From Neisseriaceae bacterium (GTDB taxonomy: Bacteria; Pseudomonadota; Gammaproteobacteria; Burkholderiales; Neisseriaceae), in assembly GCA_017934045.1 (NCBI GenBank), contig JAGBKK010000023.1, positions 1 to 61,184 on the forward strand: 61,184 bases of DNA. The letters run 5' to 3'. The position numbers and the translations under genes were made by a program. This document shows positions 37,207-45,752 of this stretch, one piece after another. Under the pieces are notes generated by a model. That model was not told the DNA's origin, searched no databases, and saw only the letters and a list, made by a program, of their open reading frames with translations. Positions within the stretch are counted from its first letter, which is position 1; every line of letters begins with the position of its first letter.

Positions 37207-38991
37207 TTAATAAACTCGTTTGGCAGGCTGAATGTATTCAACTGTCAAAGGTTTGGTATGCACAGGTTTGTAACTTAATGTGTTGGTATCGGCGTGATAC
37301 AGCGTGTGTTTCATCCAATTCACATCATCGCGTTCAGGGTGATCGTCTGACGCATGCGCACCACGCGATTCTTTGCGTGCTTCGGCTGAAACAATGGTGG
37401 CTTTGGCAACTTCGATTAGGTTGTCTAATTCCAACGCTTCCAAGCGTGCGGTATTCCACACACGGCTCTTGTCTTTGATTTCGGTGCGTTTAACGCGTTC
37501 GGCAATTTCAAACACTTTGGCAACGCCCTCTTTCAAAATAGCGTCTGTGCGGAATACGCCTGCGTGTGCTTGAATGGTGCGTTGTAAATCACGGCGAACT
37601 TCATCAACATTTTCACCGCCTGTTTGGTTTTCTAATCTATCCAAACGGGCTTTGGTGGCTGCTCCTGCGTTTTTCGGCAAGGGACGCAGTTCTTTTTGCG
37701 ATTTAATATATTCAATCATACTGTCGCCAGCGGATTTGCCGAATACCACCAAGTCTAACAGGGAGTTTGTGCCCAAACGATTTGCTCCATGCACGGACGC
37801 ACAAGCACATTCACCTGCGGCGTAAAAACCTGGTACAACGGTTTCTAAATTATCGCCTTTGGGGACAATCACTTCGCCCAAATAGTTGGTAGGAATACCG
37901 CCCATCATATAATGGTTGGTGGGTACGACGGGAATCGGATCTTTAATCGGATCAACCCCTGCGAAGTTAATCGAGATTTCACGAATACCTGGTAATTTGT
38001 TGATGATTTTATCCGCACCAATATGGTCGATTTTCAACAAAATATGGTCTTTGTTTGGACCACAACCACGACCTTCGTGAATTTCAATCGCCATAGCACG
38101 CGAAACCACATCACGGCTTGCCAAGTCTTTGACGGTTGGGGCATAGCGAGCCATAAAGGCTTCGCCTTCGCTGTTTAATAAAATACCGCCTTCACCACGC
38201 ACGCCTTCGGTAATCAACACACCTGCACCAGCAACACCTGTGGGGTGAAATTGCCAAAATTCCATATCTTCCAAAGGAATACCAGCGCGAGCCGCCATAC
38301 CCAAGCCATCACCAGTGTTCATATAAGCGTTGGTTGATGACGCATAAATGCGTCCTGCACCGCCTGTGGCAAACAATACCGCTTTGGCGTGCAAGATATA
38401 CACTTCGCCAGTTTCCATTTCCATAGCGACCACGCCAACCACCGCACCGTCTTCATCACGGATTAAGTCCAATGCCGACCATTCGACAAAAAATTGTGTG
38501 TTGGCACGCACATTTTGTTGATACAAAGTGTGCAACATTGCGTGTCCTGTGCGGTCAGCGGCTGCACAAGCACGCTCTACTGGAATGCGTTTGCTGTGGC
38601 TGTCTTCTGGGTCTTCGGGACGCGTGTGTCCGCCGAATGGGCGTTGGTAAATCATACCGCTTTCCACACGGTCAAAGGGCATACCCATATGCTCCAATTC
38701 AATCACGGCTTCTGGTGCGCGACGCGTCATAAACTCGATTGAATCTTGGTCGCCCAACCAGTCTGAACCTTTCACGGTGTCATACATATGATAAGTCCAG
38801 TGGTCAGGATTGACATTGCCTAATGACGCTGAAACGCCGCCTTGTGCTGCCACGGTGTGCGAACGCGTTGGAAATACTTTGGATAAAACAACGGTTTTTA
38901 AGCCTGCTTTGGATAATTGCAATGCGGCACGCAAACCCGCACCGCCGCCGCCGACAATCACGGCATCAAAATGACGAACAGGAAAACTCAT
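37207..38991 (-). CDS. sdhA: Succinate dehydrogenase flavoprotein subunit
   Basis: Catalytic subunit of complex II, oxidising succinate to fumarate with covalent FAD. From the ATG at 38991 (overlapping the sdhD stop as ATGA) it has 594 residues. Seen: the FAD-binding DAVIVGGGGAGLRAALQLS, the flavin-linked histidine in TRSHTVAAQGGVSASLGN, the substrate region HPTGVAGAGVLITEGVRGEGG, RDVVSRAMAIEIHEGRG, and MGGIPTNYLGEV. An extra four-residue N-terminal extension (MGGR) is possible but would overlap sdhD more. Confidence 0.98.
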   Translation of the reverse strand: MSFPVRHFDAVIVGGGGAGLRAALQLSKAGLKTVVLSKVFPTRSHTVAAQGGVSASLGNVNPDHWTYHMYDTVKGSDWLGDQDSIEFMTRRAPEAVIELEHMGMPFDRVESGMIYQRPFGGHTRPEDPEDSHSKRIPVERACAAADRTGHAMLHTLYQQNVRANTQFFVEWSALDLIRDEDGAVVGVVAMEMETGEVYILHAKAVLFATGGAGRIYASSTNAYMNTGDGLGMAARAGIPLEDMEFWQFHPTGVAGAGVLITEGVRGEGGILLNSEGEAFMARYAPTVKDLASRDVVSRAMAIEIHEGRGCGPNKDHILLKIDHIGADKIINKLPGIREISINFAGVDPIKDPIPVVPTNHYMMGGIPTNYLGEVIVPKGDNLETVVPGFYAAGECACASVHGANRLGTNSLLDLVVFGKSAGDSMIEYIKSQKELRPLPKNAGAATKARLDRLENQTGGENVDEVRRDLQRTIQAHAGVFRTDAILKEGVAKVFEIAERVKRTEIKDKSRVWNTARLEALELDNLIEVAKATIVSAEARKESRGAHASDDHPERDDVNWMKHTLYHADTNTLSYKPVHTKPLTVEYIQPAKRVY

Positions 38992-39341
38992 GCGACCCCC
39001 CAAATTACTTTAATAGAATAAACCAAAGTACCCACTAACCACAGGATTGTCAGTGTGTGCATTGTTAAACGCAAGCCCAAGGGCTTGATATAGTCCATCC
39101 ACACATCACGAATACCCACCCACACATGGGCAATTAACGCCAACACGGTTACTTGGGTGAAAACACGCACAATGGTGCATGAAAAGAATGCTTGCCAACC
39201 TGCATAATCTTTGGGGATAAACAATAAACCTAATAACAAGAAAACGGTGTATGCCAACATAACCACGGCGGTTAAGCGTTGCAACACCCAATCACGAATA
39301 CCGTAGTGTGCACCAGTGATTTTGCGTTTTGACCTTACCAT
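38988..39341 (-). CDS. sdhD: Succinate dehydrogenase membrane anchor subunit D
   Basis: A 117-residue inner-membrane subunit with three hydrophobic segments: WVLQRLTAVVMLAYTVFLLLGLLF, CTIVRVFTQVTVLALIAHVWVGIRDV (with the heme-ligand-type histidine in AHVWVGIRDV), and MHTLTILWLVGTLVYSIKVI. It helps bind heme b and quinone. Its start overlaps the sdhC end and its end overlaps sdhA. Confidence 0.93.
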   Translation of the reverse strand: MVRSKRKITGAHYGIRDWVLQRLTAVVMLAYTVFLLLGLLFIPKDYAGWQAFFSCTIVRVFTQVTVLALIAHVWVGIRDVWMDYIKPLGLRLTMHTLTILWLVGTLVYSIKVIWGVA

Positions 39342-39712
39342 AATATCGCTCCCATAATTAACGCCACAATCGGAGCGGCAATCGCCACAAGTTTGGAAGT
39401 TGCTTTGGCTGTGTTTAATTCTAATCCTTTATGCAAATCCAAAATCAAAAAGCGAATGCCCGCAAAGGCGTGGTGTAAATACGCCCACAATAAGCCGATG
39501 AGAATAATTTTGACTAATGGATTGCCCACAATGGATTGATACAGGTCAAAGCCCTCTTGACTGTTCAGGCTGCCTGAAAACAGCCATAAAATAATGGGCA
39601 GACAAACAAACAAGGCAATCCCTGTAAGCCTGTGCAGTATGGAAACGATCGCTGTAACCGACATTCTTGGGGCAAGATACGGCACATCGATATACTTGAT
39701 TGGTTTTTTCAT
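39335..39712 (-). CDS. sdhC: Succinate dehydrogenase cytochrome b556 subunit
   Basis: A 125-residue inner-membrane subunit from the ATG at 39712 (GAGGAA 7 bases upstream). The family signature SILHRLTGIALFVCLPIILWLFSGSL is at about residues 25-50 and HHAFAGIRFLILDLHKGLEL contains the heme-ligand histidine. A DUS encodes the FSGSLNSQEG loop between the first two helices. First gene of the sdhCDAB-sdhE-gltA operon. Confidence 0.93.
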   Translation of the reverse strand: MKKPIKYIDVPYLAPRMSVTAIVSILHRLTGIALFVCLPIILWLFSGSLNSQEGFDLYQSIVGNPLVKIILIGLLWAYLHHAFAGIRFLILDLHKGLELNTAKATSKLVAIAAPIVALIMGAILW

Positions 39713-40113
39713 TCGGTGTTCCTCAAAGTTATACAACTTGGCAGTGAGTAATTTTGCAGTGCATTGTGTTGTCGATTGTGTTCAAAAACAGCCAAGGCGG
39801 TTAAATCATTTGACACAACGAATCATCAGCGAATGATTTTGAACTTAAAACAACTTAATCAATGCCAAACCGCAAACCCTGTAATTTACCCTTATATTAG
39901 GTGAAATGTCAATCGTTAGACAGGTAAATTTCGTTAAAAATCGCTATGGTGGGGGTTGTTATTATTGATAATTGTTTAAGGATATGATATTTTTATAGTT
40001 ATTATTTATAATAACCCTTTCAGGCTGCCTGAAAAATTTATGGGCATAAATATTGATTAAATCACTCAAAAATCGCATAATAGCGTGCTGATTGTTGTGA
40101 AGTAGAAAATGCT
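39713..40113. other. Gap upstream of sdhC
   Basis: About 400 bases between divergent sdhC and the tautomerase pseudogene. It holds one DUS (about 40019) and an A/T-rich middle (39960-40015, GTTATTATTGATAATTGTTT). No gene is seen and no promoter could be chosen with confidence. Confidence 0.4.
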
Positions 40114-40335
40114 ATGCCGATTGTAACTATTAAAATGATGACAGGTCGCACGCCTGAAACCAAACGCTTGTTGGCAGATAAAGTTACACAGGCGGTGGCA
40201 GAAAGTTTGAATATCGATCAAGCCAATGTGTGGCTGTCGATTGAAGATATGCAGCCTGAAACGCAAGTTCAACGAACGAAGTGAAGTTAAAACTTTGCCC
40301 AAGGTGGCGTGCTGATTGCGGATAAGAAAAAATAA
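40114..40335 (+). pseudogene. 4-oxalocrotonate tautomerase-family gene with in-frame stop insertion
   Basis: MPIVTIKMMTGRTPETKRLL begins a clear tautomerase-family protein with the catalytic Pro1, going on to QANVWLSIEDMQPE. The normal continuation NFAQGGVLIADKK is present in the same frame, but about 30 bases (40261-40290, TQVQRTK-stop-S-stop) separate the two parts and bring two stop codons. Removing them restores a family-length protein of about 64 residues. The open part as it stands is only 56 residues (40114-40284) and lacks the C-terminal strand needed for hexamer packing, so it is probably non-functional. Confidence 0.8.
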
Positions 40336-40551
40336 TGCGTAGGGTGGGCATTCCTGCCTACCATAACGGCAGAAAATTATTTCAGGCAGCCTGAAAACAT
40401 TTGTTTTAACCTACCTAATTGGTAGGGAGATTGCCACGCGTCCTGCGGACGCTCGCAATGACTTATCCGTCAGGCGGTAAACCGCCAACGGCCATGTCAT
40501 TTCAGGCAGCCTGAAACCTTTAATCTTAAAAAAACAAAAAGGAACACTTAA
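40336..40551. repeat. iscR upstream region with REP-like repeats and two DUS
   Basis: Holds GTAGGGTGGGCATTCCTGCC, a DUS at 40380, an ATTGCCACGCGTCC...CGCAATGACT REP-like segment, and a second DUS at 40500, 50 bases before iscR. No gene. An iscR binding site was not recognised. Confidence 0.55.
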
Positions 40552-41001
40552 ATGAAACTTACCACGCGTGGTCGCTTTGCAGTGAATGCTATGTTGGATT
40601 TGGTGAAGCATACCAACAATAATACGCCTGTTCGCTTGGAAGACATTAGCGAGCGGCAAAATATTTCCAAGCCCTATTTAGAACAATTATTCAACAAAAT
40701 GAAACGCGTTGGTTTGGTTAAAAGCCTGCGTGGGCCTGGTGGCGGCTATGTATTAGCACGCGAGGCAAACGAAATTAACATTGCCGAAATTGTGCATGCC
40801 GTGGAAGATTCTATGGACGCGTCCGTCTGTCAAGGGCAAGCCAACTGTTTGAACGGCGGTGAGTGCTTGGCTCATCGCTTGTGGCAAAATTTAAGCGTGG
40901 TAATGCACCAATATTTATCATCTGTTTCTTTGGCAGATATGCACAATCTGCCTGACGCAACGCTGGCGTTTCAGGCAGCCTTTAAAAATACAAACGAATA
41001 A
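40552..41001 (+). CDS. iscR: IscR, Rrf2-family iron-sulfur cluster regulator
   Basis: A 149-residue Rrf2-type regulator that senses Fe-S status with a 2Fe-2S cluster and controls isc genes. The winged helix starts MKLTTRGRFAVNAMLDL with the recognition helix ISKPYLEQLFNKMKRVGLVKS and wing RGPGGGYVLAR. The cluster ligands are Cys93, Cys99, Cys105 and His108 in the CQGQANCLNGGECLAH motif. AAAAAGGAAC precedes the ATG. The C-terminal FQAAF is encoded by a partial DUS. It is 12 bases upstream of iscS. Confidence 0.96.
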   Translation: MKLTTRGRFAVNAMLDLVKHTNNNTPVRLEDISERQNISKPYLEQLFNKMKRVGLVKSLRGPGGGYVLAREANEINIAEIVHAVEDSMDASVCQGQANCLNGGECLAHRLWQNLSVVMHQYLSSVSLADMHNLPDATLAFQAAFKNTNE

Positions 41002-41013
41002 GGACACACGCAA

Positions 41014-42222
41014 ATGAAAACCCCAATATATTTAGATTACGCCGCCACCACGCCTGTGGATAAACGCGTTGCGGAAAAAATGATTCCTTATTTATGCGAA
41101 CAATTTGGCAATCCTGCGTCTTCTTCGCATTCTTTTGGTTGGGACGCAGAAGAAGCGGTGGAAAATGCCAGAGCCGAAATTGCTGCGTTAATCAACGCCG
41201 ACCCACGCGAAATTATTTTCACATCAGGGGCAACCGAGTCGGACAATTTGGCGATTAAAGGAGCGGCACATTTTTATCAAAGCAAAGGCAAGCACATTAT
41301 CACCGTGAAAACCGAACACAAAGCGGTGTTGGATACTTGCCGTGAATTGGAACGCGAAGGCTTTGAAGTTTCGTATTTAGGCGTGAAAGAAAACGGTTTG
41401 TTGGATTTGGACGAACTAAAAGATGCCATTCGTTCGGATACCATATTGGTGTCGGTGATGAGTGTGAATAATGAAATCGGTGTTATTCAAGATATTGATT
41501 TAATAGGTAAAATCTGCCGAGAAAAAGGCATTTTATTTCACACAGACGCAGCCCAAGCCGCAGGCAAAATGTCGCTTGATGTACAAACGCAAGCGATTGA
41601 TTTAATGAGCCTTTCTGCCCATAAAATCTACGGACCAAAAGGCGTGGGGGCGTTGTATGTCCGCCGCAAACCGAGAGTACGATTAGAAGCCCAAATGCAC
41701 GGCGGCGGACACGAACGCGGCTTTCGCAGCGGCACGCTGCCCACGCACCAAATTGTCGGTATGGGCGAAGCCTATCGTTTGGCTCGTTTGGAAATGGCGG
41801 ACGACAACGCCCGTGCCCTTGAATTACGCACGCAATTTTTGAATGGAATCAAAGACATAGAAGAAGTGTATATCAACGGCGACTTAAACCGCCGCATACC
41901 GCAAAACCTGAATGTGAGTTTCAACTTTGTCGAGGGCGAAAGCCTGATGATGGCAGTCAAAGAATTGGCAGTGTCCAGCGGTTCTGCCTGCACTTCTGCC
42001 AGTTTAGAGCCGTCCTATGTTTTGCGTGCGTTGGGCAGAAATGACGAATTAGCCCATTCATCATTGCGAATCACCTTTGGACGCTTTACCACCCATGAAG
42101 AAATCGACTTCGCCACCAAGTTAATCTGCGAGAGAATCGGCAGACTACGAGACCTATCACCCCTGTGGGAAATGTACAAAGACGGCGTAGATTTGAATAG
42201 CGTTTCGTGGAATGCTCATTAA
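41014..42222 (+). CDS. iscS: Cysteine desulfurase IscS
   Basis: PLP enzyme that takes sulfur from cysteine for Fe-S clusters, thiolated tRNA and cofactors; 402 residues, E. coli-like length. It opens [16 protein letters not shown], carries the PLP lysine in [12 protein letters not shown] and the persulfide loop with catalytic cysteine in [21 protein letters not shown]. The C-terminal [18 protein letters not shown] is the IscU-binding end. Stands with iscR only: a DUS follows and the next gene is pncB on the other strand, so iscU, iscA, hscBA and fdx are not here. Confidence 0.98.
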   Translation: MKTPIYLDYAATTPVDKRVAEKMIPYLCEQFGNPASSSHSFGWDAEEAVENARAEIAALINADPREIIFTSGATESDNLAIKGAAHFYQSKGKHIITVKTEHKAVLDTCRELEREGFEVSYLGVKENGLLDLDELKDAIRSDTILVSVMSVNNEIGVIQDIDLIGKICREKGILFHTDAAQAAGKMSLDVQTQAIDLMSLSAHKIYGPKGVGALYVRRKPRVRLEAQMHGGGHERGFRSGTLPTHQIVGMGEAYRLARLEMADDNARALELRTQFLNGIKDIEEVYINGDLNRRIPQNLNVSFNFVEGESLMMAVKELAVSSGSACTSASLEPSYVLRALGRNDELAHSSLRITFGRFTTHEEIDFATKLICERIGRLRDLSPLWEMYKDGVDLNSVSWNAH

Positions 42223-42259
42223 ATAAAAGACTTTCAGGCTGCCTGAATGTGTTTTTCAG

Positions 42260-43453
42260 TTAATCAGGCACGCCAAAAGTTTGTTTTAAGTATGCCAAGA
42301 ATGTTTTGTCGGTGGTCATAATTTTACCTGGGCTGTCGGAAATTTTTGCCACCGATTGTCCGTTGCAACTGACTAATTTTAATACAATATTCAACGGCGT
42401 GTGTCCCATATCGTTGGTTAAATTCGTGCCAATGCCGAAGTTGGGTTTGAAACGGTCTTTGAAATATTGGTATAAATCCCACGCTTTTTGCAGGTTTAAG
42501 CCGTCCGAAAAGGTGAGCGATTTGGTTTTGGTATCAATGCGTAATTTTTTGTAGTGCTGATACGCTTTTTCGCCCCATTCGTAGGGGTCGCCGCTGTCGT
42601 GTCGTAAGCCGTCAAACAGTTTGGCAAAATATAAGTCAAAATCTTGCAAAAATGCGTCCATACCCACGGTGTCCGTCAATGCCACGCCCAAATCGCCACG
42701 ATATTCTTGCACCCAACTTTCCAACGCCGCTTTTTGAAAATCACGCAGACGCACATTTTGCGATTGAAATGACTGCATAAATTCGTGAGCCATTGTGCCA
42801 ATCGGCACTAAACCCAATTCTTTTGCCAAATGCACATTGCTGGTGCCACGAAAAATCGCAGGAGACGCTTCATGCAGCACTTCTAACACATGTTTTTGCC
42901 ACGCAAAAGTATAACGGCGGCGTGTGCCAAAGTCGGAAACCGCAAACGGCGGATCATTCGGATTTTGTTTTTGCTCGCATTCTTGCAAAAATGCTGCTTT
43001 GGCTTGCAAGCGTTTTTCACCTTCATTTAGCACGGCTGGCGTTTCCAAACGGCGAAAATATAGTTCATTCACCATAGCCAACACAAAAATTTCAAAGAAC
43101 ATAGCTTGAATCATCGGTCCTTTGACGACAATATCCAAGCGTCCTTGCTCGTCAATGCCAACCTGAATAAATCGTCGTTTGAGTTGGAAAAGTTCCAAAT
43201 AATCAACAAAATCGCTTTTAATAAAGCGTAAAGAACGCAGATAATCCAACTCTTCATGTGTAAAACGAATGTCGCACAGTGCGTCTAATTCGTTTTCCAA
43301 TTCGTCTTTAATTTCCACCAAAGGATAAACGGTTTCATCTAAATTGCGACAGCGAAATTGATATTCACTCATCGTTTGCGGAAATTGGTGCAACACCGCT
43401 TGCAACATCGTGAATTTATATAAATCGGTGTCTAAAAGCGATTGAATAATCAT
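42260..43453 (-). CDS. pncB: Nicotinate phosphoribosyltransferase
   Basis: NAD salvage enzyme joining nicotinate to PRPP to give nicotinate mononucleotide; cytosolic, 397 residues. Opening [21 protein letters not shown] and the strands [39 protein letters not shown] (phosphorylated His region), and [18 protein letters not shown] are family hallmarks. The start lies only 3 bases after a strong hairpin (43457-43493), and no ribosome site is seen. The long C-terminal part [11 protein letters not shown] and [20 protein letters not shown] is complete. Confidence 0.95.
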   Translation of the reverse strand: MIIQSLLDTDLYKFTMLQAVLHQFPQTMSEYQFRCRNLDETVYPLVEIKDELENELDALCDIRFTHEELDYLRSLRFIKSDFVDYLELFQLKRRFIQVGIDEQGRLDIVVKGPMIQAMFFEIFVLAMVNELYFRRLETPAVLNEGEKRLQAKAAFLQECEQKQNPNDPPFAVSDFGTRRRYTFAWQKHVLEVLHEASPAIFRGTSNVHLAKELGLVPIGTMAHEFMQSFQSQNVRLRDFQKAALESWVQEYRGDLGVALTDTVGMDAFLQDFDLYFAKLFDGLRHDSGDPYEWGEKAYQHYKKLRIDTKTKSLTFSDGLNLQKAWDLYQYFKDRFKPNFGIGTNLTNDMGHTPLNIVLKLVSCNGQSVAKISDSPGKIMTTDKTFLAYLKQTFGVPD

Positions 43454-43456
43454 AAT

Positions 43457-43493
43457 AAATCGGACTGTTTGCCATACAAAACAGTCCGATTTT
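43457..43493 (-). terminator. Strong hairpin between small membrane gene and pncB
   Basis: A 14-bp stem AAATCGGACTGTTT / AAACAGTCCGATTT around GCCATACA. It follows the 43522-43761 gene as a possible terminator and also abuts the pncB start codon, so it may shape pncB translation. Confidence 0.65.
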
Positions 43494-43521
43494 ACTCTAA
43501 AAATAAGGGAGTTGTGGTATT

Positions 43522-43761
43522 TTATCCCACAACCGACCCCATAGAATTGGCAATGAGCACCATTGCACCATAATAAAGAACGCTAATCACAATGGCAATA
43601 ATTAACCATGCACGAAAATAATTGCGTTTGCTTGCGTTTTCGGCAGTAAAAGCAAAAATAAGTGCCAAAATAATATTGATCAATGGAATAATTAACAAAA
43701 TTTCCATTAAAAACCAATAACCAATGCCCACTGGTTTTTCTAATTGATTTTGTGTATTCAT
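43522..43761 (-). CDS. Small membrane protein, unknown function
   Basis: A 79-residue protein from the ATG at 43761 (AAAGGA 8 bases upstream). Two hydrophobic segments: about residues 12-34 ([22 protein letters not shown]) and 48-70 ([20 protein letters not shown]), with [11 protein letters not shown] between. This pattern, KPVGIGYWF then a SKRNYFRAW-type motif, resembles the membrane part of the adjacent frameshifted gene (ISLGWW, then KSKKNFFIAYL), so the two are probably related. No family named. Confidence 0.75.
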   Translation of the reverse strand: MNTQNQLEKPVGIGYWFLMEILLIIPLINIILALIFAFTAENASKRNYFRAWLIIAIVISVLYYGAMVLIANSMGSVVG

Positions 43762-43776
43762 TGTCAAAATCCTTTC

Positions 43777-44372
43777 TTATTGACGACATTCTTGTGGTAA
43801 ATATTTTAACGGCAAGCCATTTGAAGAACATTGCCATTGCATATTATGTTCATTAAATTGTGGCGTTAAAGTGAAAGAACGCATTTGTGGATCGATTTTT
43901 TCACTCACGGTAATCACAACCGTACCATTTTCTTGAATTTCAATGTCTTTGATATTGTTCGATTTAAATGGTTCAGTATCAATTTGAGTAAAAGGTTCGC
44001 CTTTAAGATAGGCTTCTGCGATTTCTGTTTTAATGCCACTGACTTCTGCCATTGTTTGTGCCGTTTTAGATCGTTTGATGTAATCTTGATAAGCAGGTAA
44101 AGCAATGGCTGCCAAAATAGGGATTAGCAAAATTAAAACAACCACAAATTTTAATAAATAAGCAATAAAAAAATTCTTTTTGCTTTTATTGTCGGTAACA
44201 AAAATGGCAATAAGAGCGGCAACCAGTGCTATGGGAAAAAAGATAACAGCAGCAATCCCTAATGTACCATTAACCACCAACCCAAAGAAATGGGCTGTTC
44301 GCTGTATTCATTCAAGAAAGGGGTTTGCGGTGCGGCGTATGGATTATCCGTCTGTTGAATTTGATTATTCAT
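43777..44372 (-). pseudogene. Pilin-like membrane protein gene with a frameshift near the N-terminus
   Basis: The main open part (43777-44280) encodes two hydrophobic segments (AVIFFPIALVAALIAIFV and [24 protein letters not shown]), a KSKKNFFIAYL loop, and a pilin-like head ending in [44 protein letters not shown] matches the pilin helix, but the GFTLIE cleavage motif is absent. The part upstream is out of frame: an ATG at 44372 opens MNNQIQQTDNPYAAPQTPF and runs to ISLGWW, after which one missing base leads to a stop. The intact protein would be about 198 residues. It is either a young pseudogene or a sequencing error. Confidence 0.65.
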
Positions 44373-44452
44373 TGCGTGTTCTTTCAAAAAATTAAACCGT
44401 GGGTAGATTATTGTTTTTGTTTCTTTTTTGCAACAAGTTGCGATAAAAAAGT

Positions 44453-44526
44453 ATTCAGGCAGCCTGAAAATGTTGTCAAAAGAATACAGTTTTTGGTTTT
44501 CAGGCTGCCTGAAAATACGGTATAAT
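44453..44526 (+). promoter_or_regulatory. Inverted DUS pair and TATAAT upstream of a lipoprotein gene
   Basis: DUS at 44456 and 44498 in opposite senses are followed by TATAAT at 44521-44526, 36 bases before the lipoprotein ATG. No clear -35 box; the second DUS occupies that position. Confidence 0.5.
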
Positions 44527-44561
44527 CAACCATTTTATTCAACATTTCAAAGGGATTGGCT

Positions 44562-44969
44562 ATGTTCAACAAAATCTTGTCGTTTTTCTCCTTGCTGTTT
44601 TTGTCGTTGGCACTCACTGCTTGCGGTGGCGGTTCGCCTGAAAAAGTGGCACAACAATTTTACACTGCCACTTACAAAGGCGATATTGATACGGTGATGA
44701 AATTGATTTATATCCCTGCCAGCGAGAAAAAACCAGGTGTGGAAGATATGATGAAAGGCAAACTCACGATGATTATCGGCGAGGCCAAACAACAAGCCGA
44801 TGGCAAAGGTGGGGTGAAAAAAATTGCCACCGAAAAAGCTCAATACAACAGCGACAAAACCCAAGCCACGGTTAAAGTTACCGTTACCTTTAAGAAAGAT
44901 AATGAGCAAGTTAGCGAAAATGTAAAAATGATTAAAGACGAGAAAAAACAGTGGAAAGTGAATTTGTAG
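44562..44969 (+). CDS. DUF4878-type lipoprotein
   Basis: A 135-residue protein from the ATG at 44562 (AAAGGG 7 bases upstream; TTG two codons before is less likely). Signal MFNKILSFFSLLFLSLALTAC ends in a lipobox and is followed by GGGSPEKVAQQFYTATYKGDIDTVMKLIYIP, the pattern of DUF4878 (NTF2-like) lipoproteins. The end is a strand-rich domain, KVTVTFKKDNEQVSENVKMIKDEKKQWKVNL. Function unknown in the family. First of a co-directional plus-strand series. Confidence 0.8.
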   Translation: MFNKILSFFSLLFLSLALTACGGGSPEKVAQQFYTATYKGDIDTVMKLIYIPASEKKPGVEDMMKGKLTMIIGEAKQQADGKGGVKKIATEKAQYNSDKTQATVKVTVTFKKDNEQVSENVKMIKDEKKQWKVNL

Positions 44970-45026
44970 TGGTTTGTATTTTATAAAAAAAATTGACAAA
45001 AACTGTTTTTCAGGCAGCCTGAAACA

Positions 45027-45650
45027 ATGAAACGCTTAAAAATCATTGCATTACTAACCGCCCTTGTTGTGGCGGTTTTGCTTTGTTGCGTATTGTTTTT
45101 CAGGCAGCCTGAAAAAGCCTTTCTTCCTGCGGATTTATCGCATTTACCCCCCTTGCAAACAGGCGATTGGGTGTTGCGAATGGGGGTAGAAACCGATAGC
45201 CGCATTATTCGCCAGATGAGTGGCGGCAAATATTCGCATATTGGTATGATTGTGGCATTGCAACCTGAACCGTTAATTGTCCATGCCACCACAGGCGAAC
45301 CCCAACAAACGCCGTCTGACGGCGTGCTGATTACACCGTTATCGCATTTTATTGCCAATGATCGAGCGGAATATTACGCCATTATGCGTCCGCAATTTTT
45401 GAATGCACAGCAAAAACAACAAATTGCCCAATCAATACAACAAAAAGTGGGACAACCCTTTGTTTTGCGAGAAAAAAATCAAGCACATTTGTATTGCACT
45501 ACGCTGATTGGCGATGAAATTCAACGCGTTTATCCTGATTTTCAACCGTCATGGCAATACAAAAATACGCCGATTTTCACAGGCGAATACCTGTTTCCCA
45601 AGGCTTTTGTGGATTATCCCAATACGCAGGTGATTTATCAAACGCCGTAG
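45027..45650 (+). CDS. YiiX-type permuted papain-like hydrolase, envelope-anchored
   Basis: A 207-residue protein with one N-terminal membrane segment (MKRLKIIALLTALVVAVLLCCVLFF) followed by a permuted NlpC/P60-papain domain of the YiiX type: SHIGMIVAL (catalytic His region after MSGGKY), GDWVLRMG at the start of the domain, and YCTTLIGDEIQR (Cys). Such enzymes are thought to cut amide or ester bonds in the envelope; the substrate is unknown. A DUS encodes FRQPEKAF directly after the membrane segment. A DUS and a REP-like palindrome (GTAGGGTGGGCAACTTGTTG at 45649) follow the gene. Confidence 0.8.
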   Translation: MKRLKIIALLTALVVAVLLCCVLFFRQPEKAFLPADLSHLPPLQTGDWVLRMGVETDSRIIRQMSGGKYSHIGMIVALQPEPLIVHATTGEPQQTPSDGVLITPLSHFIANDRAEYYAIMRPQFLNAQQKQQIAQSIQQKVGQPFVLREKNQAHLYCTTLIGDEIQRVYPDFQPSWQYKNTPIFTGEYLFPKAFVDYPNTQVIYQTP

Positions 45651-45752
45651 GGTGGGCAACTTGTTGCCCACGCATTTCTACATATTTTCAGGCAGCCTGA
45701 AAACGCATTTATCCCTTACAATAACGCTTTATTTTTATATTGATAACAAACA

